From: Hymenobacter jeollabukensis | Lineage (GTDB): Bacteria > Bacteroidota > Bacteroidia > Cytophagales > Hymenobacteraceae | NCBI RefSeq assembly: GCF_005771675.1 | Contig: NZ_VAJM01000004.1 | Coordinates: 310,001 to 374,000 of the forward strand | Length of the DNA: 64,000 nucleotides | Reading direction: 5' to 3' | Shown here: positions 45,063 to 53,972 of the stretch, one piece after another | How positions within the stretch are numbered: position 1 is the first letter of the stretch | Layout: every line of letters begins with the position of its first letter | Made by a program: the position numbers and the translations under genes | Notes under the pieces: generated by a model | What the model was told of the DNA's origin: nothing | The model's input: the letters and a program-made list of their open reading frames with translations, nothing else | Database searches by the model: none

Positions 45063-46172
45063 ATGAGCACCCCCGTCGTTCCTTTCCTCTCGTTTCAACC
45101 CCAGCACGCGCCCATTCGCGAAGAAGTACTGGCCGCCGTGGCCCGCGTGTACGACTCCTACTGGTACGTTCTGGGTGAGGAAGTGAAGCAGTTTGAGCAG
45201 GAGTACGCTGCCTTTAATGAGGTGGCCCACGTAGTCGGTGTGGCCAACGGCCTCGACGCGTTGGTGCTGGCCCTGCGTGCCCTCGGCATCGGCCCCGGCG
45301 ACGAGGTTATCGTGCCTTCGAACACGTACATTGCCACGTGGCTGGCCGTCACGCAAGTGGGCGCCACGCCGGTGCCCGTGGAACCTGACCCGGCTACCAG
45401 CAACATCGACCCGGCACTGATTCCGGCCGCTCTTACCCCGCGCACCAAGGCCATTATGCCGGTGCACCTCTACGGGCAGGCTTGCCGCATGACGGAAATC
45501 ATGGCCTTGGCTCAACAGCACAACCTCTACATCGTGGAAGATAACGCCCAGTCGCAAGGTGCTACCTTCGACGGTAAGCAGACGGGCAGCTTCGGCCACA
45601 TCAACGGCACAAGCTTCTACCCGGGCAAGAACGTGGGGGCCCTTGGCGACGCTGGCGCGGTGACGACCAACGACGAGCAGCTGGCCCACAAAATCCGGGT
45701 GCTGCGCAACTACGGCTCGCAGCAGAAATACTACAACGAGGTAGTCGGCTACAACTCCCGCCTCGACGAGCTACAGGCCGCTGTGCTGCGCGCCAAGCTG
45801 CCTTACCTGCCCGAGTGGACTCGGCAGCGCCAGCAAGTGGCCGCTTGGTACGACCAGCACCTGGCGGGCATTGCCGACCTGCGCCTTCCCCACACCGCGC
45901 CCGGCGCCACCCACGTGTACCACCTCTACGTGGTGCAGCACCCGCGCCGCGACGCTCTGCAGCAGCACCTCACTGCCCAAGGCATCGGCACGCTGATTCA
46001 TTATCCGGTGCCGCCGCACCGCCAGCAGGCTTACGCTGACCTGCAGATGCCGGTGGGGTCGTTCCCGATAGCCGAAGAACTGGCTACCACCTGCCTGAGC
46101 CTGCCCATGTGGCCGGGGATGACCGAGGAGCAGGTCAAAGCCGTTGCCGAGGGAATCAAAAGCTTCAAATAA
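45063..46172 (+). CDS. DegT/DnrJ/EryC1 aminotransferase (QdtB/FdtB type)
   Basis: 369 residues from the ATG at 45063 ([18 protein letters not shown]). PLP-dependent sugar aminotransferase: [30 protein letters not shown], and the PLP lysine K189 in [14 protein letters not shown], then [10 protein letters not shown]. The layout isomerase - acetyltransferase - aminotransferase matches dTDP-Quip3NAc / dTDP-Fucp3NAc pathways. It puts the amino group on C3 with glutamate as donor. Followed by a terminator. Confidence 0.9.
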   Translation: MSTPVVPFLSFQPQHAPIREEVLAAVARVYDSYWYVLGEEVKQFEQEYAAFNEVAHVVGVANGLDALVLALRALGIGPGDEVIVPSNTYIATWLAVTQVGATPVPVEPDPATSNIDPALIPAALTPRTKAIMPVHLYGQACRMTEIMALAQQHNLYIVEDNAQSQGATFDGKQTGSFGHINGTSFYPGKNVGALGDAGAVTTNDEQLAHKIRVLRNYGSQQKYYNEVVGYNSRLDELQAAVLRAKLPYLPEWTRQRQQVAAWYDQHLAGIADLRLPHTAPGATHVYHLYVVQHPRRDALQQHLTAQGIGTLIHYPVPPHRQQAYADLQMPVGSFPIAEELATTCLSLPMWPGMTEEQVKAVAEGIKSFK

Positions 46173-46183
46173 AGTAATTGTCG

Positions 46184-46224
46184 TTGCCGGGACCTGTCTA
46201 TCTAGGGTCTCGGCAATATCTTTT
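46184..46224 (+). terminator. terminator after the aminotransferase gene
   Basis: TTGCCGGGACC (46184-46194) pairs with GGTCTCGGCAA (46206-46216), one G-T pair, followed by TATCTTTT. It separates the amino-sugar cassette from the next glycosyltransferase. Confidence 0.7.
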
Positions 46225-46279
46225 ACACAACCTTGGCGGCAGTTTGTCCTGCCGCTACCTGTGAGCACCTGCGCCATTT

Positions 46280-47209
46280 ATGCCCAAGCTTTCCGTCATC
46301 ATTCCTTGTTACTTCAACGAGGATAATATCCCCGTAACATCCCGCGAATTGGTCGCCAACGAAGTGAACTTCCCGCCGGAAGTAACCTTCGAGTATGTGT
46401 TCGTGAACGACGGATCGGGCGATGATACGCTGGGGGCACTGCAGCGTGCGCAGCAAGCTTATCCGGGCAAAGTGCGCATCGTCGACTTGGCGGCTAACGT
46501 GGGTTCGTACAACGCTATTGTGGCCGGAATGGCCCACGCAACCGGGGACTGCATGGCCATCATCACGGCCGACATGCAGGATCCGCCCGAGCTGATGGTG
46601 CAGATGTACGAGTACTGGAAGAAGGGCTTCAAACTGGTTATCGGCAACCGGAAAGACCGCGAAGAAAAGGGCCTCTCGGAAGTATTTGCCAAAACGTTTC
46701 ACTGGCTGATGAAGCACCTGGCGTTGCGCAATATTCCCGAAGGCGGCTTCGACTTCGTGTTCTTCGATCAGCAGGTGGCCAAGGAAGTGTTGAAGCTGCA
46801 CGAACGCAACTCCAACGTGTTTTACCTGATGGTATGGCTGGGGTTTGCCTACGTGAACATTCCCTACGTGCGGCGCAAGCGCGAAATCGGAAAGTCGCGC
46901 TGGACGTTGAGCAAAAAGATCAAGCTGCTGATTGATTCGCTTCTGGCGTTTTCCTTTGTCCCGATCCGTGCTATATCGGTGGTGGGACTGGGGCTGGGGC
47001 TAATTGCCCTGCTCTACGGCCTGTACATCATCGTCCTGAAATTTGTCAGCCCCTCAGAACCCGCCGGCTGGACCGCGCTGATGGTGGTGTTGCTGTTCGT
47101 GTCGGCTTTCCAGATGGTCGCCTTGGGCATCATCGGCGAATACGTGTGGCGCGGCCTCGACGCGGCCCGTTCGCGGCCGCTTTACGTGGTGCGGCAGGTA
47201 TACGAATAG
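46280..47209 (+). CDS. GT2 glycosyltransferase with two C-terminal membrane spans (GtrB/ArnC-like)
   Basis: 309 residues. GT-A domain with SVIIPCYFNEDNI, VFVNDGSGDDT and ADMQDPPEL; then two membrane spans (about 230-255 and 265-292) as in GtrB, ArnC and related polyprenyl-phosphate glycosyltransferases. It probably makes an undecaprenyl-phosphate-linked sugar that a GT-C enzyme, perhaps one of the next two membrane proteins, then uses on the periplasmic side. Confidence 0.9.
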   Translation: MPKLSVIIPCYFNEDNIPVTSRELVANEVNFPPEVTFEYVFVNDGSGDDTLGALQRAQQAYPGKVRIVDLAANVGSYNAIVAGMAHATGDCMAIITADMQDPPELMVQMYEYWKKGFKLVIGNRKDREEKGLSEVFAKTFHWLMKHLALRNIPEGGFDFVFFDQQVAKEVLKLHERNSNVFYLMVWLGFAYVNIPYVRRKREIGKSRWTLSKKIKLLIDSLLAFSFVPIRAISVVGLGLGLIALLYGLYIIVLKFVSPSEPAGWTALMVVLLFVSAFQMVALGIIGEYVWRGLDAARSRPLYVVRQVYE

Positions 47210-47305
47210 CCCGCGTGCTTCAGTCCGGCAGGCGGTGCCGTTTAGGCCGCCCCGAGGCCACGTTGCTCAGTGCAAGCCCCTACATCTACCCCGTCACTTC
47301 CCTGC

Positions 47306-48871
47306 ATGGCTTCGATCAGTACCCGTTCCGGCTCCCCTTCCTACTTCACGCTGGTCTACCAAAATCCGCTGTGGGTTTTCTTGGGCTTGTCGGTTACGCT
47401 GTCGATTTGGTACATCCTGTTTCCCGACGTTGTACCGCTGCACAACGGGTTTGCCTGGGAAGGTGACACCTACTACAAGCCGGTGGCCATTAACCTGCCG
47501 CACGAGCTGCTGGAAACGCACATCAACAGCTACACCATCCAGCGCATCTTTCCATTCGTTCTGCTACACGGCTTTTTCCGTCTGTTTGACATACCGTTTC
47601 GCGACGAATACCTGATCCTGTGGATGCAGATATTCAACCTGGGCGTGGGCGTATTGATGATTGTGCTCTGGCATAAAACGGCCAAGCTGCTGAACCTCTC
47701 CCTGGAGGCGGCCTGGGTTGGCTTCCTGGCCTTCTTCGTCAACTTTTCCTTTCTCAAGTACGACCTCTACATCCCGTTCACCACCGACCGGCTGGCCGCC
47801 GCTGCTGGGCTGATGAGCTTGTATTTCTACTTGCGCCGCAGCACTCTGGGGCTCTGGCTTACGGCCTTGGTATCGTTGAATATCTGGCCAACCGCGCTGG
47901 CGTATAATCTGTTGCTGCTGCTCATTCCCGCCGACGAGCCGCTGCCCAAGACCTCGAACCGGCCACTAAGCCTGCTCTGGGCGGCAGGCGTCAGCTTGCT
48001 GATAATGCTGCTGTTCGTCGGCGTGCTGTACGTGCGCGACGTGCCCTTGCCTCCGCGTATGGCTCCCGAAGTGCGGCCCTTGCTGCCACTGGGAATCGTG
48101 CTTACCGGGATTTACGTGTTTTATACGCAATGGACGCTGGGGCGGCGGCTGATTCCAGGATGGGCTGAGCTGGGGAATTTGCTATTGCGCACCTTGCGCC
48201 CGAGCATCAAGTGGCTGTATATCCTGGCCTTGCTGGCCGCTTATATCGAGCTAACCCGAGTCATCGGTGACCCGTCGCGCTCCTACCTGCCCTTCAAGAC
48301 GTTCCTGATCAACACCACCTACGCCGTACTGCAGCGGCCGCTGCAGTTTGTCGTGGCGCACGGAGTCTACTATGGTCTGGCCGCGCTGATACCGATGCTG
48401 TTCTGGCGTCGGCTGCTGGCCGTGCTCGACCGGTTGGGGCTGGGGCTGGGCCTGATGCTGATGGTCGTGATGCTGCAGGCCATCAACAGTGAAACGCGGC
48501 AGCTAGCCAACGTGCTGCCGTTGCTGGCCCTGATAGCCGCGCTGGTAGCCGATACGTTTTCGCTGAACCGGGCCGCCGTGTGGACCGTCGCCGTGCTGCT
48601 GGTGCTCATCTCCAAAGCTTGGCTGCCTTTCAACTGGTTCGATCCAACGTTTGGGCAGCCCGCCGACCGGTTCCCGTCTTTTTCCTTTGTCCACAACGGC
48701 ATCATGCTGGAATGGCCGTTCCAGGTGTATTTCATGAACCAGGGTCCTTGGATCAGTAATTTTTACCTGCTTCTGCAGGGAGGCATTCTGGCCGTGGTAG
48801 GATTCGTTGTGTACAAAGCCTTCACCAGAAGCCGGCTCGGTGATAACGCCGCCGCTGGCCGCTCACATTAG
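47306..48871 (+). CDS. polytopic membrane protein, GT-C-like or polymerase candidate
   Basis: 521 residues from the ATG at 47306 (a GTG at 47270 is possible). About ten to twelve hydrophobic spans. The first external loop holds FAWEGDTYYKP, an acidic residue placed as in GT-C glycosyltransferases, and later NIWPTALAYNLLLLLIP. No named family recognised. Following a GtrB-like transferase, it could be the glycosyltransferase that uses the lipid-linked sugar, or the Wzy polymerase. Inference only. The next gene starts 29 bases on. Confidence 0.7.
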   Translation: MASISTRSGSPSYFTLVYQNPLWVFLGLSVTLSIWYILFPDVVPLHNGFAWEGDTYYKPVAINLPHELLETHINSYTIQRIFPFVLLHGFFRLFDIPFRDEYLILWMQIFNLGVGVLMIVLWHKTAKLLNLSLEAAWVGFLAFFVNFSFLKYDLYIPFTTDRLAAAAGLMSLYFYLRRSTLGLWLTALVSLNIWPTALAYNLLLLLIPADEPLPKTSNRPLSLLWAAGVSLLIMLLFVGVLYVRDVPLPPRMAPEVRPLLPLGIVLTGIYVFYTQWTLGRRLIPGWAELGNLLLRTLRPSIKWLYILALLAAYIELTRVIGDPSRSYLPFKTFLINTTYAVLQRPLQFVVAHGVYYGLAALIPMLFWRRLLAVLDRLGLGLGLMLMVVMLQAINSETRQLANVLPLLALIAALVADTFSLNRAAVWTVAVLLVLISKAWLPFNWFDPTFGQPADRFPSFSFVHNGIMLEWPFQVYFMNQGPWISNFYLLLQGGILAVVGFVVYKAFTRSRLGDNAAAGRSH

Positions 48872-48900
48872 CGGCGAAGCAGCTGCGTCATTATCCCTCT

Positions 48901-50367
48901 ATGAGCTTGTCGAAGACAGATCTGCCCCAAAAAAACACTCTGTTCACTCCTCATTCCTGGTCGTTGGAACGTCCTTGGCCAGTGCTGCGGTGCGTGTTAC
49001 TGGTATTTGGGCTGTACCTAGTGTATCTACCGTTCAGCGGCTATGATGTGCTGCCCTGGGACGCCGAGCAGTACTGGCAACTGGTGTCGCGGTTCTTCAT
49101 CAAGAAGAAGAACTTCTCGCTGCTTAACTACGACGCAAACCTGCGTGGCTACGTGGGCCCGCTGTTGATCCTGCCCGTGCGGGCGGTTTGCATGATCATG
49201 GGGTGGGCGCCTCTCCACGGGTCCCGCTTTATCGGCATGGTATGGGCGGCCCTTCTGTTCGGGTACACGCTGCCCGAATTCTGGAAGCGCGTCACGGGAC
49301 ACGCCTTGTTAGGTAAGCATTGGCTGTTGTTGGTGGCGCTGAGCTTCGTGTTCTGGAGGGATTATTTCAATTTCTGCATCCAGGATTTTCCCGCCCTTAC
49401 GGTGCTGCTCCTGGCGCTTATTGCTTTTTCGCAGCCGGGCTGGCAGTGGGTAGCGGTTGGCGGTGCCCTGCTGGCTGTAGCGCTCAATATGCGTCCTATT
49501 TATCTGGCCAGCCTGCCGGGTGCTCTGGGCTGGCTATGGTGGCAGCACGGGCAAATGGCCCGCCGCGCCAACCAGCGCCTTGGCCTAGGTAGAGCCACGC
49601 TGGCGCTGCTGCCGCTAGCCGGTGGCGCGGCGCTGGTACTTCTGCCGCAAGTGCTGATCAACCTGCGCCATTTCGGGCAGTTGTCGCCTCTGGTACTAGC
49701 TACCGATAACGGGCACATGCCATTCTACCTGAAACAGCTCAACTGGGGCACGGCCTACCCGCGCTACGATTCCAGCATCGATCCGAGCCACTACGGCGGT
49801 GTGTTGTACGCTGACCGCAGCGGCCTGCAGGTGTTGGCGGCGCAAGCCAAAGGGTATTTTGAGAGCTATCAGGCGCTGCTGCAGTATTATCTGCTGCACC
49901 CGCTGGAAGGCATCGGCCGCTACCTGCGCCACCTCTTCAACGGGCTAGACCTGTGGTACGCCACGCCTTACCCAATGCAGGTCAGCAAGAGCGGCCTTAC
50001 GGGGCTGCAATTGCTCAACTACGTGGTGCTGGGCTTAGGGCTCAGTTATATCGGGTTTTCGCTGAAAAACGCAGCAACGAAGCCCCACCCGTCTATTTAT
50101 GGGATTGGCTGGGCGCTGTTAGCCGTGATGCTGCCCGTCTGCGTAGCCATTCCGACTGCCGTAGAGTGTCGCTTCCTGCTGCCCTTGCACCTGCTGCTGC
50201 TGAGCATGGTGGCCTATTACAGCCCGAACCGTCTGACAAATTTAGGGTTGAAGAAATCCTTGCTTGCCGCGGCGGTAGTGGTCTTGACGGTGTGGGGCGG
50301 CGTTACGCTGTCAGCAGAACTGAAGCCAAACCTGTTGCCGGTCGGGACGCTGCCGCCGGGCTACTAA
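48901..50367 (+). CDS. polytopic membrane protein, GT39-like
   Basis: 488 residues, about ten spans. The first loop reads LPFSGYDVLPWDAEQYWQL, an acidic pair in the place where GT39/ArnT-type GT-C enzymes keep catalytic aspartate/glutamate. Later loops: YFNFCIQDFPALTVLLLAL and ALNMRPIYLASLPGALGW. Probably moves a sugar from a lipid carrier to a glycan on the outer face of the inner membrane; a Wzy role is also possible. Its neighbours and this gene have slightly more A/T than the rest of the locus. Confidence 0.72.
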   Translation: MSLSKTDLPQKNTLFTPHSWSLERPWPVLRCVLLVFGLYLVYLPFSGYDVLPWDAEQYWQLVSRFFIKKKNFSLLNYDANLRGYVGPLLILPVRAVCMIMGWAPLHGSRFIGMVWAALLFGYTLPEFWKRVTGHALLGKHWLLLVALSFVFWRDYFNFCIQDFPALTVLLLALIAFSQPGWQWVAVGGALLAVALNMRPIYLASLPGALGWLWWQHGQMARRANQRLGLGRATLALLPLAGGAALVLLPQVLINLRHFGQLSPLVLATDNGHMPFYLKQLNWGTAYPRYDSSIDPSHYGGVLYADRSGLQVLAAQAKGYFESYQALLQYYLLHPLEGIGRYLRHLFNGLDLWYATPYPMQVSKSGLTGLQLLNYVVLGLGLSYIGFSLKNAATKPHPSIYGIGWALLAVMLPVCVAIPTAVECRFLLPLHLLLLSMVAYYSPNRLTNLGLKKSLLAAAVVVLTVWGGVTLSAELKPNLLPVGTLPPGY

Positions 50368-50535
50368 GGTCGGTGGACAGCAACCGGACAAGCGAGCTTT
50401 GCTGCTTTTCGGCCATTATGCGTCCGCTTGGCGAAGCATGACGTTTCGTTTTGCTGTTCGCACAGCCCGGCACCCTGACCCCGCTGCTAAAACTCGTGTG
50501 AACGGGGCTCCTCAAGCGGCGCGCAAGAGGTGATT

Positions 50536-51555
50536 TTAGCCGCGGCGCGTCAGCCTGCGCTTGGTGTGGTAGAGCACGTCCTTTAGGAATTTTCGGTCGG
50601 CGGGCACTTTCAGCAGGTAGGCCAGGGCGGCGCGGTAGGCCGGCCAGAAGTGGTCGGCGTTGAAAGCCGTAATGGCGTCCTGCTTCAGCCCGATTTCGCG
50701 GTGCGCGGCCAGGTAAGCCGGAATGGCCGCGGGCAGGCGCCCCACCAGCTGCCGCACCTGGGCCAGCTTTTCGGGGTAGGGCAGGGCGGCGAAACGGGCG
50801 TCGATGACCTCGGTGAGCAGCGCGTCGGCGGCTACTTTCTTGTCGCCTTCCCAGTAGTGGTACACGTAGTCGATGGCCGGCAGAATCTGGTCGCGCGTCT
50901 GGAGCACCAGCGAAAAGGCAATCTGCTCGATGATGTGCCAGTGCGAGTGGGCGTAGAGGTGGTCGATGAGCTGGTACACATCGGGCAGGTAGGCCGCCAC
51001 CGAGGGCGCGAGGCCCAGCACGCCCGAGTTCCAGCACTGCTGGGTGCCGGAGAACCGCTCGGCGCCGCGCGTGGTCTGAAACGGCTCCTGCTCCATCATC
51101 CGCACGAAGTCGGCCACCGTCTTGTCGTGGGGCAGGGGCTGGGTGGCAATGTCGTTGAAGGTAAACTCCACGGTGTGCATCACGTCGACGCCGGGGCGGA
51201 TGCTGGCCAGCAGCGGGCCGGGGTGCTTGATAAAGAACGTGTCGGAGTCGAAAAACAGCAGGTTGTCCTGCGGGTGCTGCACCAGGGTGTCGCCCACTAC
51301 CACGGCCTTGATGCGGTGCCGGTAGCCCACGGTGCCCATCATGGCCGTTTGCTGCTCGGGGGTGAGGATGACGTACTGCACCGGCACGTCGCCCAGGAAC
51401 TGCTCGAAGTAATCCGAACGGTCGGTGTAGATGATGACCTTGACCTCGGGCCGGGCGGCTTGGGCGTCGTAGAAGCTGAAAAAGCTGAGCACGGCCAGTA
51501 CTGCGCGTCGGTACTCTTTCGGGCTGCCGTAGGAAAGCACTACGAGGTTCGTCAT
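50536..51555 (-). CDS. GT8-like glycosyltransferase
   Basis: 339 residues from the ATG at 51555 (MTNLVVLSYGSPKEYRRAV). The DXD motif appears in NLLFFDSDTFFIKHPG, as in GT8 and similar GT-A families; WNSGVLGLAP also fits GT8. No membrane span. It is on the opposite strand to all other genes of the polysaccharide locus, which makes it look like an inserted or rearranged unit. Cytosolic, acceptor unknown. Confidence 0.72.
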   Translation of the reverse strand: MTNLVVLSYGSPKEYRRAVLAVLSFFSFYDAQAARPEVKVIIYTDRSDYFEQFLGDVPVQYVILTPEQQTAMMGTVGYRHRIKAVVVGDTLVQHPQDNLLFFDSDTFFIKHPGPLLASIRPGVDVMHTVEFTFNDIATQPLPHDKTVADFVRMMEQEPFQTTRGAERFSGTQQCWNSGVLGLAPSVAAYLPDVYQLIDHLYAHSHWHIIEQIAFSLVLQTRDQILPAIDYVYHYWEGDKKVAADALLTEVIDARFAALPYPEKLAQVRQLVGRLPAAIPAYLAAHREIGLKQDAITAFNADHFWPAYRAALAYLLKVPADRKFLKDVLYHTKRRLTRRG

Positions 51556-51859
51556 GGCAAGGCGAAGGCGCTACCGCACCGGCGGCAGCGGAAAATGGGT
51601 GGACCCGGCAAAAGTACCCGTCTTTCGGCAGACTCGCCGACGGGACCCAACCCCGGGAGCCGTGCGCAACCGTTTGTTTCACTGGTTCAGGGCATAATTT
51701 GGGGACGGGGCGGGGCCGTACCTTGGTCGGCCACTGAAAAAGGCAGAACTTTGTCACCATTTGCCGGCTGCCTGCTAGGGCGTCGGCTGCGCATCGCGCG
51801 CGGCCGGTAGCCCCCTGGCTGCCCGGTAATTATATTCATTCAGCCCAACGCCCGACGTT
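51556..51859. other. 304-base gap between divergent glycosyltransferase genes
   Basis: No gene seen. It should hold promoters for the GT8-like gene (minus) and the GT2 gene at 51860 (plus). The only box-like match is TACCTTGG (51719-51726), imperfect and 134 bases from the start codon. Confidence 0.4.
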
Positions 51860-52774
51860 TTGAGCACCGTAAGCACCCCGGAAATCCGCCTCTCCTATTA
51901 CATCACGACCTTCAACAAGCTGCCCTACCTGAAAGTGGCGCTGCAGGACCTGATCGACAACCGAAAGCCCGACGAGGAAATCGTGGTGGCCGACGGCGGG
52001 AGCAAGGACGGAACGCCCGAGTGGCTGGCCGAGCTGCTGGCCGCCGGCAAGATTCAGCACTTCATCACCGCTCCCGACCGCGGCGAAGCCCACGGCGTGA
52101 ACCGCGCCCTGATGGCCTGCCGCGGCACCGTGCTGAAGTGGATCAACGACGACGACGTGTTCTGCTACCCGGCCATCGAGGAGTGCAAGCAGTTTCTGCT
52201 CGACAACCCCGAGTACGACGTTATCGGCGCCGACGGCTACGACAACTACACCGGCCAGGAGCTGGAGCTGGTGACCCACCTGCCGCACTTCAACAAGTGG
52301 AAGGCTGACAAGGAGCCCTTCGGCTTCTACGGCCCGGGCCTGATGCTGCGCCGCTCGGCCCTCACGCTCATCGGCCTCACGCACGCCCTGAGCCGCTTCG
52401 TCGACAACGAGTACACCTACCGCATCACCTCGCTGCCCATCAAGATGGCCTGGTACCGCAAGCCGGTGTTCGTGCGCATCATCAACCCCGACAGCAACAC
52501 GTTGAAGTTCCTCAACATCAAGCGCGTGGAGCAGGGCCTCAACGACGTGTACCGCGAAATTGCCACCGGCCGCCCCGTGTCGCAGGCCAAGCGCGAGCGG
52601 ATGATCAACGCCGTGAAGCGCAAGGTATACGATTTGCTGTACCGCCGCTCGTCCACCATCGCGCCGGAGAAGTACGAAATGACGGCCGACAGCTTCGCCA
52701 AGCTCTACCAGCAGCACCGCGACACGCTCTACAAGGGCTTTGCCGACGCCAAAGGCGAATCGTTCCTCCGCTAA
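51860..52774 (+). CDS. GT2 glycosyltransferase
   Basis: 304 residues, starting at TTG 51860. GT-A domain: LSYYITTFNKLPYLKVAL, EEIVVADGGSKDGTPEW, then the DXD-type NDDDVFCYPAIEE. The C-terminal half is basic and helical. Strongly similar by eye to the GT2 protein at 56759 (shared NKLPYLK, PDEEIVV, DGGSKDGTPE, GEAHG and DDD-FCY), so the two are paralogues that probably add related sugars in the same repeat unit. Confidence 0.88.
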   Translation: MSTVSTPEIRLSYYITTFNKLPYLKVALQDLIDNRKPDEEIVVADGGSKDGTPEWLAELLAAGKIQHFITAPDRGEAHGVNRALMACRGTVLKWINDDDVFCYPAIEECKQFLLDNPEYDVIGADGYDNYTGQELELVTHLPHFNKWKADKEPFGFYGPGLMLRRSALTLIGLTHALSRFVDNEYTYRITSLPIKMAWYRKPVFVRIINPDSNTLKFLNIKRVEQGLNDVYREIATGRPVSQAKRERMINAVKRKVYDLLYRRSSTIAPEKYEMTADSFAKLYQQHRDTLYKGFADAKGESFLR

Positions 52775-52837
52775 TCTAAACGGCCCGCGCCGCGTGGTCT
52801 GCTTCGGCGGGCCGGGCGGCGCGGCTGCTTACTGCCC

Positions 52838-53908
52838 GTGAAAACCACTTCTATTATCAACGTTGGCCTGCTGGGTTTCGGCAGCGCCGGCCGGATCTAT
52901 CATGCCCCCTTCCTGAACGCCTACGCTGGCTACCGGCTCAGCAAGGTGCGCACGGCCCAGACCAGCCCCGAAATCTGCGCCCGGGAGCTGAAAGGCCATA
53001 CCCAGGTAGTGTCGACCAGCGAATCTATCTTCGAAGACCCCGCCATCGACCTAGTGGTGGTGGCCGCGCCCAATCACCTGCACCACTCCCTGGCCAAGCA
53101 GGCCCTGGAAGCCGGCAAGCACGTGGTGGTCGACAAGCCCTTCACGCTGACCACGGCCGAGGCCGACGAGCTGATCGAAGTGGCCCGGCAGCAGCAGCGC
53201 GTGCTGACGGTGTACCACAACCGCCGCTTCACCAGCGACTTCCGCACCGTGAAGAAAGTGTGCCAAAGCGGCCTGCTGGGGCGCATCGTGGAATATGAAG
53301 CCCACTTCGACCGGTTCCGCAACAGCATCCGCGCCGGCTCGTGGAAGGAAGACAACGGCCCCGGCGGCGGCATCTTCTACGACATGGGCACCCACCTCAT
53401 CGACCAGGCCCTGGAGCTGTTTGGCCTGCCCGAGGCCGTGCGCGCCGATCTGCGCATTCAGCGCACCGGCGGGCAGTCCATCGACAGCTTCGAGGTGGTG
53501 CTGGAATATCCGAACCTGAAGGCCACGCTCAAGGGCAGCATGCTGGCCAAGGAGCCGTTTCCGCAGTTCACCGTGTTCGGGGACCACGGCACCTTCATGA
53601 AGTACGGCCGCGACGTGCAGGACGACGCGCTGCGCATCGGCACGGTGCCCCACAACGGCCCCGACTGGGGCCTGGAGCCGGAGAACTTCTGGGGCCGCCT
53701 GCATACCGCGCACCAAGGGCTGGAAATCAACGGCATCGTGCGCAGCGAGCTGGGCAACTTCGGCGAGTTCTACCACAACCTGCACGACGTTATTACGGCC
53801 GGTAAGGAGTTGATTGTGAAGCCCGAGGAAGCGCGAAACGTCATCCGCGTCATCGAGCTGGCCGAACAGAGCAGCCGCGAAAAGCGCACCATTCCCTTCA
53901 CGCTGTAG
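52838..53908 (+). CDS. Gfo/Idh/MocA family oxidoreductase
   Basis: 356 residues from a GTG at 52838. N-terminal Rossmann GLLGFGSAGRIYHAPFL, the catalytic lysine K100 in VVDKPF, then YHNRRFTSDFRTVKK and GGIFYDMGTHLIDQAL. The HNRR motif is like the YdgJ/IolW inositol-dehydrogenase subgroup rather than WlbA/WbpB. It should oxidise or reduce a sugar or sugar nucleotide with NAD(P). The aminotransferase at 53973 follows after 64 bases, so it may make the keto-sugar that the latter aminates (inference). Confidence 0.88.
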   Translation: MKTTSIINVGLLGFGSAGRIYHAPFLNAYAGYRLSKVRTAQTSPEICARELKGHTQVVSTSESIFEDPAIDLVVVAAPNHLHHSLAKQALEAGKHVVVDKPFTLTTAEADELIEVARQQQRVLTVYHNRRFTSDFRTVKKVCQSGLLGRIVEYEAHFDRFRNSIRAGSWKEDNGPGGGIFYDMGTHLIDQALELFGLPEAVRADLRIQRTGGQSIDSFEVVLEYPNLKATLKGSMLAKEPFPQFTVFGDHGTFMKYGRDVQDDALRIGTVPHNGPDWGLEPENFWGRLHTAHQGLEINGIVRSELGNFGEFYHNLHDVITAGKELIVKPEEARNVIRVIELAEQSSREKRTIPFTL

Positions 53909-53972
53909 CCCGGCTGCCTTCCCCGCGCACGCCGTATCTTCGCGTGTCCTCACTTCGCGCAACCTGAGCCGC

